The position numbers and the translations under genes are program-made. From an uncultured Treponema sp. (GTDB lineage: Bacteria > Spirochaetota > Spirochaetia > Treponematales > Treponemataceae): a stretch of 64,000 nucleotides of DNA. Each line of letters opens with the position of its first letter. Position 1 is the stretch's first letter. The DNA lies in assembly GCA_945877425.1 (NCBI GenBank), contig CAMCRZ010000003.1, forward strand, positions 62,001 through 126,000, given 5' to 3'. Below are positions 19,640 to 30,606 of this stretch, piece after piece. The notes under the pieces were generated by a model. The model had not been told where the DNA came from. It saw nothing but the letters and a program-made list of their open reading frames with translations, and searched no databases.

Positions 19640-21613
19640 TTAGAAATCAAGGTTTGCCGAAGCAGCATTTTCTTCAATGAATTTACGTCTAGGTTCAACT
19701 TCTTCTCCCATACAAACACTGAAAATTCTGTCTGCAGCAATTGCATCTGGAACAGTTACTCTCTTCATTTTTCTGTTTTTAGGATCCATTGTAGTTGTCC
19801 AGAGTTCAACACCGTCCATTTCACCAAGACCTTTAAAACGCTGAACTGTTGCTTTTGAAGCCTGATCTCCAAGACTTTCCATTACAACACGACGTTCTTC
19901 ATCTGTGTAAACGTAAGTAACTTTTTTTCCAACCTTAATTCCATAAAGCGGAGGCATTGCAAGATAAATATGACCGTTTTCAATAAGAGCCGGCATATAT
20001 CGGAAAAAGAATGTAAGAAGCAATGTTCTGATATGGCTTCCGTCAACATCAGCATCAGCCATAATGATGATTTTATGATACCTTAACTTTGATATGTCAA
20101 AATCTTTGCCGAAACCAGTTCCTAAAGTTGCAATAACAGGATTAAGCTTTTCGTTGTCCATTACTTTGTCAGCACGAACTTTTTCTACATTAAGCATTTT
20201 TCCCCAAAGCGGAAGAATTGCCTGTGTTTTAGAATCACGTCCTTTTTTAGCTGAACCGCCTGCAGAATCTCCTTCGACAATATAAACTTCACATTGTGAA
20301 GGATCATTTTTAATAGAACAATCAGCAAGTTTTTCCGGCTTTCCAAATCCGCCTGTAAACTTTTTACGCATATTGTCTTTAGCTTTTCTTGCAGCAATTC
20401 TGGCAGCAGCTTCATTAACTGCTTTTTCAAGAATAGCATCTACAACTTGAGGATTTTGTTCACAGAAAAGAGTAAATTTATCTTTTACAAGAGAATCAAC
20501 ATAACCTCGAACTTCAGAATTTCCAAGCTTAGTTTTTGTCTGACCTTCAAACTGAGGTTCAGGAACTTTAACAGAAAGAACTGCCGTTAAACCAGAACGT
20601 ACATCGTCGCCGGTTAATTTTTCATAAGCTTCTTTTTCATCTTTTTTATCAGACTTTTTCTTGTCGTAGTCTTTATTTAATTTTTTTATAAGCTTTTCAC
20701 GTTTTTCAAACTCTTTGTTTAAAACTAAAGTTAAGGCTGTTTTAAATCCGTCTAAATGAGTTCCGCCTTCACGTGTGTTAATATCGTTTACATAAGAATG
20801 AACTGCTTCTGCAAAACCATCGTTCCACTGCATTGAAACTTCAATAGAAATATCGTTAATTTCTCCGCTAATGTAAATTGGTTCTTCAGGAAATACCTGC
20901 TTGCCTTCATTCAAGTAAGACGTATAATGCTTAATTCCGCCTTCAAAAATATAAGTAACTTCTTTAGGATTTTCCAGACGCTCATCACGAAAAATAATAG
21001 TTACTCCAGGATTTAAAAATGCAAGTTCACGAAGTCGGGCTGCAAGTACATCAAAATTGTATGTTGTAGTTTCAGTAAAAATTGAACCGTCAGCTTTCCA
21101 GCGAATTGTAGTTCCGTGCAAAGAAGATTCTTCCAAACACTTTACGTCATAAACAGGAATGCCTTTTTCATACTTCTGCTCATAATGGTGACCGTCACGA
21201 TAAACATCAGCTGTCATCCACACAGACAAAGCGTTAACACAAGAAACACCAACTCCATGCAAACCGCCGGAAACTTTATAAGTTGATTTATCAAATTTTC
21301 CGCCTGCATGAAGTCTTGTCAGAACAAGCTCAAGTGCACTTACTTTTTCAGTAGGATGCATTGCAACAGGAATTCCGCGACCATTATCTTCAACACGACA
21401 AATATCATCTTTTTCAAGAGCAACAACAATTCTATCACAATGATGAGCCATTGCTTCGTCAATACTGTTATCTACAACTTCATAAACAAGATGATGCAAC
21501 CCGTTTGGTCCTGTAGAACCTATATACATACCAGGTCTTTTTCTAACCGCTTCAAGTCCGTGTAAAACTTGAATACTATCAGCACCATAACTTTTGGATT
21601 TTTCGTCAGACAT
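19640..21613 (-). CDS. gyrB: DNA gyrase subunit B
   Basis: YGADSIQVLHGLEAVRKRPGMYIGSTGPNGLHHLVYEVVDNSIDEA; EGDSAGGSAKKGRD. Confidence 0.97.
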   Translation of the reverse strand: MSDEKSKSYGADSIQVLHGLEAVRKRPGMYIGSTGPNGLHHLVYEVVDNSIDEAMAHHCDRIVVALEKDDICRVEDNGRGIPVAMHPTEKVSALELVLTRLHAGGKFDKSTYKVSGGLHGVGVSCVNALSVWMTADVYRDGHHYEQKYEKGIPVYDVKCLEESSLHGTTIRWKADGSIFTETTTYNFDVLAARLRELAFLNPGVTIIFRDERLENPKEVTYIFEGGIKHYTSYLNEGKQVFPEEPIYISGEINDISIEVSMQWNDGFAEAVHSYVNDINTREGGTHLDGFKTALTLVLNKEFEKREKLIKKLNKDYDKKKSDKKDEKEAYEKLTGDDVRSGLTAVLSVKVPEPQFEGQTKTKLGNSEVRGYVDSLVKDKFTLFCEQNPQVVDAILEKAVNEAAARIAARKAKDNMRKKFTGGFGKPEKLADCSIKNDPSQCEVYIVEGDSAGGSAKKGRDSKTQAILPLWGKMLNVEKVRADKVMDNEKLNPVIATLGTGFGKDFDISKLRYHKIIIMADADVDGSHIRTLLLTFFFRYMPALIENGHIYLAMPPLYGIKVGKKVTYVYTDEERRVVMESLGDQASKATVQRFKGLGEMDGVELWTTTMDPKNRKMKRVTVPDAIAADRIFSVCMGEEVEPRRKFIEENAASANLDF

Positions 21614-21801
21614 TTTAAACCCCGAAAAAGCAATAATTTTCTTAAATAATTTACTTATATATTGGAATAAAATTATACTTTTTAAAGGTAAAAAAGTAAA
21701 GTTATAGCTAAAGAAGTTAAATGCAGCTGAATGTGCTTAACAAAAACGACTGCAAAAAAGCTTTGAAATAAAAATAAAACTAACAAATACATTTGTATAT
21801 A

Positions 21802-21810
21802 TGTGGATAA
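21802..21810 (-). promoter_or_regulatory. DnaA box between gyrB and dnaA
   Basis: TGTGGATAA in the AT-rich divergent intergenic region. Confidence 0.6.
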
Positions 21811-21840
21811 CCCTGTGAAAATTTAATATAATACGCAGCT

Positions 21841-23349
21841 ATGAGTGAACATAATTATCAGGCTTTCTGGGAAGAAGCTTTAAATCAAATCCATCAGGAA
21901 TATGCAGCAAAAGGTGAAGAAAACGAATTTCAAATCTGGTTCAATATGGAATATGTTGAAGATACGCTGAATGAAATTACTGTTTCTGTTGCTTCAGATT
22001 TTATGTGGTTTAAGATGAACGATATGCATTATGTTTCTTCCATTGAAGCAAAGCTTTGTGAACTTACGGGAAGAAATTTAAAAATAAAACCTTTAATCCG
22101 CAAAAATTCTATAAAGAAGCGTGAAGAAATAATTGAAGATTTAAAAAAATCATCTGTAAGCAAAAACACTGATACACAAAATGCAACTTCTTACGTTAAG
22201 CCAGAAAGAAGTGAATTTATTCAGTCACAAAACAATGAACCTCAAAACGAAAAAGTTTCATCTCCTTTAAATATTTCTACACCTAAAGAGTTTAAAATTC
22301 ATCCGCAGTTGAATTCAAACTATACATTTGAAAATTTCGTAATTGGTGATAAAAACGAATTTGCTTACAGTGCATCTCTGGCTGTTGCAAAAAATCCAGG
22401 CAAAGCTTACAACCCTATTCTTATTTACGGCGGCGTTGGTTTAGGAAAGACTCACCTTATGCACTCAATAGGAAACTACATTTACAATCAGCGCGGCGAA
22501 AATCTTAAAATGACTTATCTTACGGCAGAAAATTTTACAAACGAGTTTTTATTTTCTTTGCGTAACAAAACTACAGAACAGTTTAAAAATAAATACAGAA
22601 AGCTGGACGTTCTTTTACTTGATGATATTCATTTCATTACGGACAAGGAAGTTGTTCAGGAAGAACTTTTCCATACATTTGAAGCACTTTATCAAAAAAA
22701 GGCTCAGATGGTTTTTACCTGCGACCGTCCTATTAACGAACTTAAAAATATTGAAGACAGACTTAAAAACAGATTTACACGAGGAATGTCCGTAAACCTT
22801 CAACTTGAAAGTTATGAAGTTAGAGTTGCAATTCTTCAGAAAAAAATAATTGATATGGGCAAACGCATTCCGGAAGATTTTCCTAATGATGTAATTGATT
22901 TTGTTGCTAAAAACGTTCAGACAAATATACGCGACCTTGAAGGAATTCTTACAAATCTTGTAGGCTACATTGATTTAATAAAGAAGCCTCTTACTTTAGA
23001 GTTTGCACAGAATACAATAAGAAACACTCTCAATCAAATTCAGACAGCTTCAATTTCCATAGAGACAATACAAAAAGTTGTAGCTGATCATTACAACATT
23101 TCACTTAGCGATATAAAAGGCAAAAAGAAAACAAAAAAATTTATCGGTCCAAGGCAGATTGCAATTTATATAGCAAGGCAGATGGGAGGATATTCTTATC
23201 CTCAGCTGGGAGATGAATTTGGCGGAAAAGATCACACTACAATGATGCACAGTTTTAATCTTATAAACGACAGAATAAAAATCGATTCAAACCTTGATCA
23301 GATAATAAAAGTCCTTATGAGAGAAATTCAGGATTACAAAAAGCAGTAA
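21841..23349 (+). CDS. dnaA: Chromosomal replication initiator protein DnaA
   Basis: NPILIYGGVGLGKTHLMHSIGN; DVLLLDDIHFI; GGKDHTTMMHSFNLI. Confidence 0.98.
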   Translation: MSEHNYQAFWEEALNQIHQEYAAKGEENEFQIWFNMEYVEDTLNEITVSVASDFMWFKMNDMHYVSSIEAKLCELTGRNLKIKPLIRKNSIKKREEIIEDLKKSSVSKNTDTQNATSYVKPERSEFIQSQNNEPQNEKVSSPLNISTPKEFKIHPQLNSNYTFENFVIGDKNEFAYSASLAVAKNPGKAYNPILIYGGVGLGKTHLMHSIGNYIYNQRGENLKMTYLTAENFTNEFLFSLRNKTTEQFKNKYRKLDVLLLDDIHFITDKEVVQEELFHTFEALYQKKAQMVFTCDRPINELKNIEDRLKNRFTRGMSVNLQLESYEVRVAILQKKIIDMGKRIPEDFPNDVIDFVAKNVQTNIRDLEGILTNLVGYIDLIKKPLTLEFAQNTIRNTLNQIQTASISIETIQKVVADHYNISLSDIKGKKKTKKFIGPRQIAIYIARQMGGYSYPQLGDEFGGKDHTTMMHSFNLINDRIKIDSNLDQIIKVLMREIQDYKKQ

Positions 23350-23457
23350 ATAAGTTGTGGAAAACCGGTGAATTTTATGATACAATTCTGTAGAATTCTG
23401 CTGGAAATTTGAGCTTCCTGTGAATTTGTTAATTTAAAGTGAATTCAAAACACTGAG

Positions 23458-23494
23458 TTATCCACTTTAAAACTTTATATATTATAAGGAATTA
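23458..23494. promoter_or_regulatory. DnaA-box-like site plus TATTATAAGGAATTA element upstream of dnaN
   Basis: TTATCCACT at 23458-23466 (1 mismatch) and TATTATAAGGAATTA at 23480-23494. Confidence 0.5.
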
Positions 23495-23595
23495 AGTGAG
23501 TTATTAAGAAATTCACAAGCCCTACTACTAATACTACTAAAATTTATAAATTTAGTAAATTTAGGAACAGTTAATTATTTTTATGGAGATATACA

Positions 23596-24717
23596 ATGAA
23601 ATTTACTTTTGACAAAGATGCAATGATAAAAGAAATAGCTATTGCACAGGAAATTATTGATACAAAAAACGTAGGATCCATTTTATCAAATGTTTTGCTG
23701 AATGCTTCAAACAACACTTTAACAATAAAGGCAACAAATATAAAAGTAAATTTTGAAACTCAAATTCCAGTTCAAGTTATAGAAGAAGGATGTACAACTA
23801 TTTATTGTGATAAATTCCTTGGTTACCTTTCACTGCTTCCAGAAGGAGAAGTTGAATTTACTCAGGAAATGAATGGAGAAGAACAGTCTGTAACGGCAAT
23901 TATAAAATCACTTGCAATAAACAGTAAATCTCAAATAAAAAGTAAGTCTCAGGATAAATTCCCTGATTTTGCTACTGCTGAAGATGTACCTTATTTTGAA
24001 ATTCCCTCAAAAGATATAAAAGAAATGATTGCCCAGACATCATTTGCTGTAAGTGAAGATGAAACACGTTACTTTATGAATGGCGTATTTTTTGAAAAGA
24101 AAGAAGATAATTTAAATCTCGTTGCAACAGACGGAAGACGTTTAAGTTTTGCTTCTAAAAATATTCTTTCAGGAGTAAATGATTTTCCTTCAGCCATTGT
24201 TCATCCAAAGATTTTAAACATCATTCTTAAACATGCTCCGGAAGAAGGAAATATTTCCATTGCTATCGTTGATAAAATGATTTTCTTTAAGTTTGGAAAT
24301 TATAAGTTTGGTTCTGTACTTCTTGAAGGTCAGTTTCCAAATTACGTAAGAGTTATTCCGGAACAGCAGTCACATAAGTTTTTTGTAGAAAAGAATGAAC
24401 TTCTTGGTTCATTAAGACGTGTTGCCCAAATGGTTGATAAAAAAGCTGGAAGAATTTTCTTTAACCTTAGCAGTGGAGTTTTGAAAATCACATCTCAGCA
24501 GTTAGATTTAGGAAGTTCAGAAGAAAGCATTCCATGCGAGTACGACGGTGAATCTTATTCTATTGCACTTAATTATCGTTACATTGATGAACCTTTGCGT
24601 GTAATTGAGTCAGACAGAATTTGTTTTGAGTTTACAGAAGAAATGAAAGCTGTAACTATGAAGTCAGAACCTGCCGCTGATTTTTTCCACATTATTATGC
24701 CAATGCAGAAGGAATAA
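23596..24717 (+). CDS. dnaN: DNA polymerase III subunit beta
   Basis: MKFTFDKDAMIKEIAIAQEIIDTKNVGSILSNVLLNA; C-term EPAADFFHIIMPMQ; position after dnaA. Confidence 0.95.
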   Translation: MKFTFDKDAMIKEIAIAQEIIDTKNVGSILSNVLLNASNNTLTIKATNIKVNFETQIPVQVIEEGCTTIYCDKFLGYLSLLPEGEVEFTQEMNGEEQSVTAIIKSLAINSKSQIKSKSQDKFPDFATAEDVPYFEIPSKDIKEMIAQTSFAVSEDETRYFMNGVFFEKKEDNLNLVATDGRRLSFASKNILSGVNDFPSAIVHPKILNIILKHAPEEGNISIAIVDKMIFFKFGNYKFGSVLLEGQFPNYVRVIPEQQSHKFFVEKNELLGSLRRVAQMVDKKAGRIFFNLSSGVLKITSQQLDLGSSEESIPCEYDGESYSIALNYRYIDEPLRVIESDRICFEFTEEMKAVTMKSEPAADFFHIIMPMQKE

Positions 24718-25812
24718 TTGCCGTTTCTTAAAATCTCTCCTGTAAATTTTAGAAATCTCAATAATGAGACTATTGATTTGTCTGCAAAAGAAGTTTTTTT
24801 TACCGGAGAAAATGGTCAGGGAAAAAGCAATCTTCTTGAAGCATTGTATTATTCTTCTTACGGCTCTTCTTTTAGAACTCATAATGACAATGAGCTTATA
24901 AAAAACGGCGAAAATTCTATGAGTGTAAGATCAATGTTCAGGGAAGAATCTGGCTCAACTCATATGACTGCAATTGTAATTTCCAATAAAACTAAAAAAA
25001 TTGAAAAAGACGGAAAGACGCTTTACGACAGAAAAGATTTAATCAATACAATGCCATGCGTTTTGTATAATCATGATGATTTGGACTTTGTAATCGGTTC
25101 TCCTGAAAGAAAACGCTTTTTCATTGATCAGACACTTAGCATGCACGACGTTATGTACATAGATACAACCCGCAGATACAAGCGTGTGCTTAAAAACAGA
25201 AATATTTCACTTAAAGAAAAAAAATACAGTTTGCTTGAATCTTATGACATTCAGCTTGTTCAGTACGGACTTGAAATTCAGCAGAAACGCAAGACTTCAA
25301 TTTTTCAGTTTAATGAAATATTCGGAAAGCTATATGAAAACGTAACAGGAATAGACGGCGTTAAAATAAATTACGTACCTTCCTGGCAAAGTGAAAATTC
25401 CAATATTCCTTCTGTAAATGAAGTATTGGATGAAATCCTTAAAAAAAGAGAAGCTGAAAAAATAATGTGTACAACTATGTCTGGACCGCATAGAGACAGA
25501 ATTAATTTTATTAGAAAAGGTGTGCCTTTTGTTCCTAAAGCTTCAACTGGACAGAGAAGGCTTATTGCTTTAATTTTACGTACAGCACAAGCGATTTTTT
25601 ATCATCAGGTAACAAATAAAAAGCCGGTTCTTCTTATGGATGATGTTTTACTTGAACTTGATCCTGACAAAAGGCAAAAAGTTACGTCTCTTTTACCTGA
25701 ATATGATCAGCTTTTCTGTACATTTTTAAACGGCGAACCTTACGAACGATATAAGAAAAGTTCAACTAAAGTATACAAAATTGAAAAAGGCGGATGGACA
25801 TTAACTCAATGA
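24718..25812 (+). CDS. recF: DNA replication/repair protein RecF (TTG start)
   Basis: FTGENGQGKSNLLEALYYSSYGSSFR; PVLLMDDVLLELD; TTG at 24718-24720 directly follows the dnaN stop. Confidence 0.93.
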   Translation: MPFLKISPVNFRNLNNETIDLSAKEVFFTGENGQGKSNLLEALYYSSYGSSFRTHNDNELIKNGENSMSVRSMFREESGSTHMTAIVISNKTKKIEKDGKTLYDRKDLINTMPCVLYNHDDLDFVIGSPERKRFFIDQTLSMHDVMYIDTTRRYKRVLKNRNISLKEKKYSLLESYDIQLVQYGLEIQQKRKTSIFQFNEIFGKLYENVTGIDGVKINYVPSWQSENSNIPSVNEVLDEILKKREAEKIMCTTMSGPHRDRINFIRKGVPFVPKASTGQRRLIALILRTAQAIFYHQVTNKKPVLLMDDVLLELDPDKRQKVTSLLPEYDQLFCTFLNGEPYERYKKSSTKVYKIEKGGWTLTQ

Positions 25813-26357
25813 ATGATGAAGTAAGAGATTTTTCTCAAATAGTTAATAATGTTTTTAAAAATATAAAAGTTTCCGATGTTCAGAATTCTGTAAAAACAAT
25901 TGATGTGTGGCAGAAAATTTTGCTTAGGATAAAATCAGCAGACAATCCAAATGAAGGCGAAAATCTTGCTATTCACAGCCGGGTAATTGATTTTAAAAAC
26001 GGAGTACTTTTTGTAGAAGCAGATCATCCTGGCTGGATAGAACTATTGCAGCTTCATAAAAAATATATTCTTAAAGGATTAAAAATAGAAAATCCTGGTT
26101 TAAAAGTTGAAACAATTGCATTTGTACTTAAAGGCAAAAAGGCTGACGTAATTGATTTTGAAAAGACAAAGTCAACGAATGAAAACTTAAAAAATACAAT
26201 GCAGAAACAGTATGATGAAGCAGAAAAAAATCTTGAAAAAGCCGGATTTGCTTCTTTCCAGAATGAAACTGCTGAAAAGAAAAAACTTCCCGAAAAATTA
26301 GCTTCTTTGTTTGATGATTTAAAACAAACTATGTTGACCAATTCTGAAAATAAATGA
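25794..26357 (+). CDS. DUF721 domain protein (DciA-like), overlaps recF end
   Basis: N-term DFSQIVNNVFKNIKV...VWQKILLRI; LFVEADHPGWIELLQLHKKYILKGL; position downstream of recF. Confidence 0.7.
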   Translation: MDINSMNDEVRDFSQIVNNVFKNIKVSDVQNSVKTIDVWQKILLRIKSADNPNEGENLAIHSRVIDFKNGVLFVEADHPGWIELLQLHKKYILKGLKIENPGLKVETIAFVLKGKKADVIDFEKTKSTNENLKNTMQKQYDEAEKNLEKAGFASFQNETAEKKKLPEKLASLFDDLKQTMLTNSENK

Positions 26358-26403
26358 TAATATCTATCACCACTATCGTATATTTTTTTAGGAGTTGTTA
26401 ATT

Positions 26404-26559
26404 ATGTTACGTACATATCAACCAAGTAAAGTAAAGCGCAATAGAAAATTTGGTTTCCGTGCCCGCATGGCCACAAAAGGTGGACGTAAAGTTCTTGCAA
26501 GAAGAAGAGCAAAGGGTCGTCATAAGCTTTCTGTAGCAGACGAAAAGAAGCCTTACTGA
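26404..26559 (+). CDS. rpmH: 50S ribosomal protein L34
   Basis: [51 protein letters not shown] (51 aa; absent from the ORF track because short). Confidence 0.97.
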   Translation: MLRTYQPSKVKRNRKFGFRARMATKGGRKVLARRRAKGRHKLSVADEKKPY

Positions 26560-26575
26560 TTTTCTAGTTAAAGGG

Positions 26576-26938
26576 ATGGATACGGACTTGTTAAAAACAG
26601 GACGTTTTTCTAAAAAAGAGCATTTAAAGCGTCCTGCCGACATCCAGAAAATTTTTAAAAAAGGAAAGAGATTCAGTGTAAAAGGTGCAAAACTTTTTTA
26701 TTTACTGAATGATTGCCAATTTAACAGAATTGGTTTTCCTCTTCCTCGTGGTTATGGTAATGCTGTAGAAAGAAATACTTCTAAGCGTTATAGCCGTGAA
26801 ATTTATCGCTTATTCAAAACACACCTGAACACCGGATATGATATCCTTCTTTTAGTTTATCCCGGAAATGACTCGTTCCTCTCGCGGTGTGAACAATTTA
26901 AGACCTTATGCCAAAAAGCTGGATTATTAAAAGATTAA
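26576..26938 (+). CDS. rnpA: Ribonuclease P protein component
   Basis: [20 protein letters not shown] signature; location after rpmH. Confidence 0.9.
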   Translation: MDTDLLKTGRFSKKEHLKRPADIQKIFKKGKRFSVKGAKLFYLLNDCQFNRIGFPLPRGYGNAVERNTSKRYSREIYRLFKTHLNTGYDILLLVYPGNDSFLSRCEQFKTLCQKAGLLKD

Positions 26939-27213
26939 ACTGTTTAATTTCCAAATTTTTTATTCTGCTGATTAGGTTTTATCAAGTTTGTATCTCTCCA
27001 TTATTTCCTCCATGTTGTAGATTTGAACCTACGTGTTCAGTTTATGGAATGGAAGCTATTCAAAAATTTGGTCCTTTTAAAGGGCTTTTTCTTACAATAA
27101 AAAGAATTTTAAAGTGCAATCCTTTTGTTAAAGGTGGAATTGATAAGGTTCCTGAAGAATGGCACTTTAGAAATATAAAAAAAGGAAAAAATCTATGGAA
27201 AAAAATACAATAA
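26908..27213 (+). CDS. yidD: Membrane protein insertion efficiency factor YidD
   Basis: [36 protein letters not shown]. Confidence 0.92.
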   Translation: MPKSWIIKRLNCLISKFFILLIRFYQVCISPLFPPCCRFEPTCSVYGMEAIQKFGPFKGLFLTIKRILKCNPFVKGGIDKVPEEWHFRNIKKGKNLWKKIQ

Positions 27214-29000
27214 TTGCTATTGTTCTCAGTACATTAGTAATATTTGTTTCAATGTTTATTCAGTACAATTATTACAGTCCTAAACAGCAGACAGCTGATG
27301 AAAATACAACTGAACAGACAATTTCAGAAACTGGCGAAAATCAGGCAGAAGAATCAGATGTTTTAGAAAATGATGTTTTAGCAGAAAATTCAGATGCTGA
27401 AAAAGAACCTGTTGTTGAAGAAAAAGAAGAAACTTACGTAATAAAAACTTCAAAAGCAGAAGTTACATTTTCAAATCGTGGCGGCGATATAGTAAGCTAC
27501 AAAATTTTCCAGACTAAATCAAATGGCGAAATTGAAACTATTGAAATGTCAGACAATATTTCTGATACAAACAGATCTTTTGGTGTTGCCTTTGGAAGTC
27601 AGGATCAGCCTATAAGAAACGAAATATTTTCAGTTATGACTAGCGAAACAAATCCAAATCTTAAGCCTTTGCAGATTGGTTTTGTTAAAGACATTAATTA
27701 TAACGGTTCAAAAGTTAAGCTTGCAAAACTTTATACTTTTAAAGATGACGAAGAAGTTTTTAATCTTGAAATCAGTGTAGAAAGTGAAAACGGACTTACA
27801 AGCGGTGATTACGGTTACACAATCTGTACTCCGCCACAAATCGGTCCTGAATATGATAAATCAAATCGTTATGAAATAAGACAGTATATTGCTTTTAACG
27901 GCTCAAAAGGCTTTAAGAAAACAATGGGCGACAAAACTTACGACAAAGAATGGGTTTGGGCTGGAGCTGCAGGAAAATATTTTACTGTTCTTGTTAAACC
28001 TGCTGATTCTACAAAAATGATTTCACAAGTTAAGACTTCAACTTCTAATGATAATTCACAAGTGTTTCTTTCAAGAAAAGCCTTTTCTGATAAATTGATA
28101 TCTGATTCTTACTACATTTATATTGGACCAAGAAGTGAAGCTGCTTTAAACAAATACAATTCTTCTGAAAAAAACAGCTGGAAACTTAACGATACAAAGT
28201 TCAACATTGCTTTGCAGACAAGCGGAATGTTCTCGTGGATAGAAATTGCTCTTCGCTGGGGACTTAAAATGCTTTACAAAGTTGTTAAAAACTATGGTGT
28301 AGCAATTATTATCCTTACGCTTATTCTTAAGCTTATACTCTTCCCTCTTAACAAAAAAACTGCAATGGGTTCAGTTAAGATGCAGGAACTTCAGCCTAAA
28401 ATGGCAGAACTTCAGGAAAAGTATAAAAATGATCAGCAGAAGCTTGGGCTTGAAATGCAGAAACTGTACAAGCAAATCGGCTACAATCCAATGTCAGGCT
28501 GTTTGCCTATGATTATACAGATGATTATTCTTTGGTCAGTTTACAGCGTTTTCAACAATACATTTGAATTCAGAAACGAAGGATTCATTGCCGGCTGGAT
28601 AGATGATTTAACTGTTGGAGATAAAATTTTCACTTGGGAAAGAAAAATTCCTTTAATTTCAGGATTTACATCTAACTGTTTAAGACTTTTGCCTTTCATT
28701 TACACTGGTTCACAGTTGTTAAGTGGCATTATTACTCAGTATGGCGGAAGTGCAGCTGGTCAGTCTAACGGTCAGATGAAGTTTATGATGTACGGACTTC
28801 CGATAATTTTCTTCTTTATGTTCTATAACGTTCCAAGCGGACTTTTGCTTTACTGGACAACAAGCAATATTCTCCAGATTGGTCAGCAAATTCTTATAAA
28901 CAATATGATGAAGAAAAAGAAACTTGAGATTTCTAAAAATCAGCCTAAAATAAATCAAAATGAACTGAAATTTAAAGGCGGAAAAAAGAAAACCCGTTAG
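27195..29000 (+). CDS. yidC: Membrane protein insertase YidC
   Basis: [73 protein letters not shown]. Confidence 0.96.
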   Translation: MEKNTIIAIVLSTLVIFVSMFIQYNYYSPKQQTADENTTEQTISETGENQAEESDVLENDVLAENSDAEKEPVVEEKEETYVIKTSKAEVTFSNRGGDIVSYKIFQTKSNGEIETIEMSDNISDTNRSFGVAFGSQDQPIRNEIFSVMTSETNPNLKPLQIGFVKDINYNGSKVKLAKLYTFKDDEEVFNLEISVESENGLTSGDYGYTICTPPQIGPEYDKSNRYEIRQYIAFNGSKGFKKTMGDKTYDKEWVWAGAAGKYFTVLVKPADSTKMISQVKTSTSNDNSQVFLSRKAFSDKLISDSYYIYIGPRSEAALNKYNSSEKNSWKLNDTKFNIALQTSGMFSWIEIALRWGLKMLYKVVKNYGVAIIILTLILKLILFPLNKKTAMGSVKMQELQPKMAELQEKYKNDQQKLGLEMQKLYKQIGYNPMSGCLPMIIQMIILWSVYSVFNNTFEFRNEGFIAGWIDDLTVGDKIFTWERKIPLISGFTSNCLRLLPFIYTGSQLLSGIITQYGGSAAGQSNGQMKFMMYGLPIIFFFMFYNVPSGLLLYWTTSNILQIGQQILINNMMKKKKLEISKNQPKINQNELKFKGGKKKTR

Positions 29001-29035
29001 TTTAGAGTTGATTTAGAAAAATAAGGAGAAAATAT

Positions 29036-29752
29036 ATGGTTTACGAGTTTGAAGGAAAAACTGAAAAAGACGCTATTGAAAAAGCAGCACAGGAACTTGG
29101 TCTTGAAAAAGATCAGTTTGATGTAGAAATTCTTGAATCTCAGAAGAAGAGTTTGTTTAAAAACGGTTATGTTAAAATCCGTGTTCATACAGTAGACACA
29201 CAGAATCATGTTCAGCCTGATTTTGAAGGAAAAATTCCAAATGCTACAGTTAGAGCTGCAAATCCTTCAATAGTTTCAAATCCTCTTCCAAAAGATGAAT
29301 TTGAACAGAAGCTTATTGATTTTGTTACAGAGATGATTCAGAAAATGGGATACAATGTAGCAGTTGAAGTTATGTTCCGTGAAGATAAAAAAATCGGCAT
29401 TAAGCTTACTTCAGAAAGTTCTTCTATTTTGATTGGACGCAAAGGTAAAAACCTTGATGCATTGCAGCTTCTTACAAATGTTTACGCCGGTCATCTTGGA
29501 AGAGAAGATGTGCGCATTATTCTTGACACTGAAAATTATAGAATCCGCCGTGAAGAAAGTTTAGTTCGTCTTGCTTACAACACAGCAGATAAAGTAAGGC
29601 AGAACAAAACATCGTTCTTGCTTGAACCAATGAATCCTTTTGAAAGAAGGCTTATTCATACAACATTAAATGATATTCCTGATATTGAAACTAAATCAGA
29701 AGGTGATGGTTTATATAAGCAGGTGCGTGTTATTTATAAAGGCGTACGCTGA
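29036..29752 (+). CDS. jag: Jag/KhpB RNA-binding protein (Jag-N, KH, R3H)
   Basis: MVYEFEGKTEKDAIEKAAQELGLEKDQFDVEILE; ILIGRKGKNLDALQ; position after yidC. Confidence 0.92.
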   Translation: MVYEFEGKTEKDAIEKAAQELGLEKDQFDVEILESQKKSLFKNGYVKIRVHTVDTQNHVQPDFEGKIPNATVRAANPSIVSNPLPKDEFEQKLIDFVTEMIQKMGYNVAVEVMFREDKKIGIKLTSESSSILIGRKGKNLDALQLLTNVYAGHLGREDVRIILDTENYRIRREESLVRLAYNTADKVRQNKTSFLLEPMNPFERRLIHTTLNDIPDIETKSEGDGLYKQVRVIYKGVR

Positions 29753-29790
29753 TTTTAAATGGTGCTTTTGATTTAACTGAGGAGGAAAAA

Positions 29791-30579
29791 GTGTCACATT
29801 CATTTAGAAAAGGATTTATTAAAATGTTTTTAGGTTTTACTGTTCTTTTTAGTGGATTTGCTTTTTCTCCTTTGGACGTTACGACTGAATCAAACTATGA
29901 AAAGTTAAAGTCTTCCGGAAGTTTGCAGTCTCAGCAATTTGATTGTTCTGATGTAAAACTTTCCCTGTTGCCGAAATCACCTTTTGCACAAGGATTCAAA
30001 TATATTTGGCCTTCAAAAAATAAAAATCCGGCTCTTATTGGTGAAAATCTTTATCTTATTCCAAAGTCTAAACTTAATTCTGATACATCAAAAGTAACAA
30101 TCGAAAAAGCGTCTCAAATTATTCGTTCAATAAGTAAAATGCAGGGAATGCAGTATTATTCTAACGGGGAAAAAAGATGGACTACTTTGTATAAAGATGC
30201 GTATTGCATAAAAGGCCCGAAAGATAAAACTAGAGTTTCTGATAATACTTTAGGAAATGCAAACGGACAAGTTCAGTATTGTCTTTTAAACGATAATTCT
30301 TTGGGAAAGACAAATTATAAACTTAGTTACAGGCAGTCAGACGAAGAAGTTTCAGTGGAATTTGAAAACGTTACTTCTGTAAGCATTGGTCCTATAACAG
30401 GAGTTTCAGCCGGAAATTTGCGTATTGGTCTTGATGTAATTGATTGTGGTGATGATTTTTTAGTTTATACAGTTGTAATTGCAAAATATCCGTCAATAGG
30501 ACTTATAGAAAATAAGTTGAAAAATTCTTTTAGTGCCAGATTAAGTGCAATTTATAATTGGTTTATAAATCAGTTTTAA
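29791..30579 (+). CDS. Hypothetical exported protein (GTG start)
   Basis: 262 aa with N-terminal hydrophobic signal-like segment; gaggagg RBS upstream. Confidence 0.55.
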   Translation: MSHSFRKGFIKMFLGFTVLFSGFAFSPLDVTTESNYEKLKSSGSLQSQQFDCSDVKLSLLPKSPFAQGFKYIWPSKNKNPALIGENLYLIPKSKLNSDTSKVTIEKASQIIRSISKMQGMQYYSNGEKRWTTLYKDAYCIKGPKDKTRVSDNTLGNANGQVQYCLLNDNSLGKTNYKLSYRQSDEEVSVEFENVTSVSIGPITGVSAGNLRIGLDVIDCGDDFLVYTVVIAKYPSIGLIENKLKNSFSARLSAIYNWFINQF

Positions 30580-30606
30580 TATAAATAATTATAATTGGAG
30601 TAAAAA

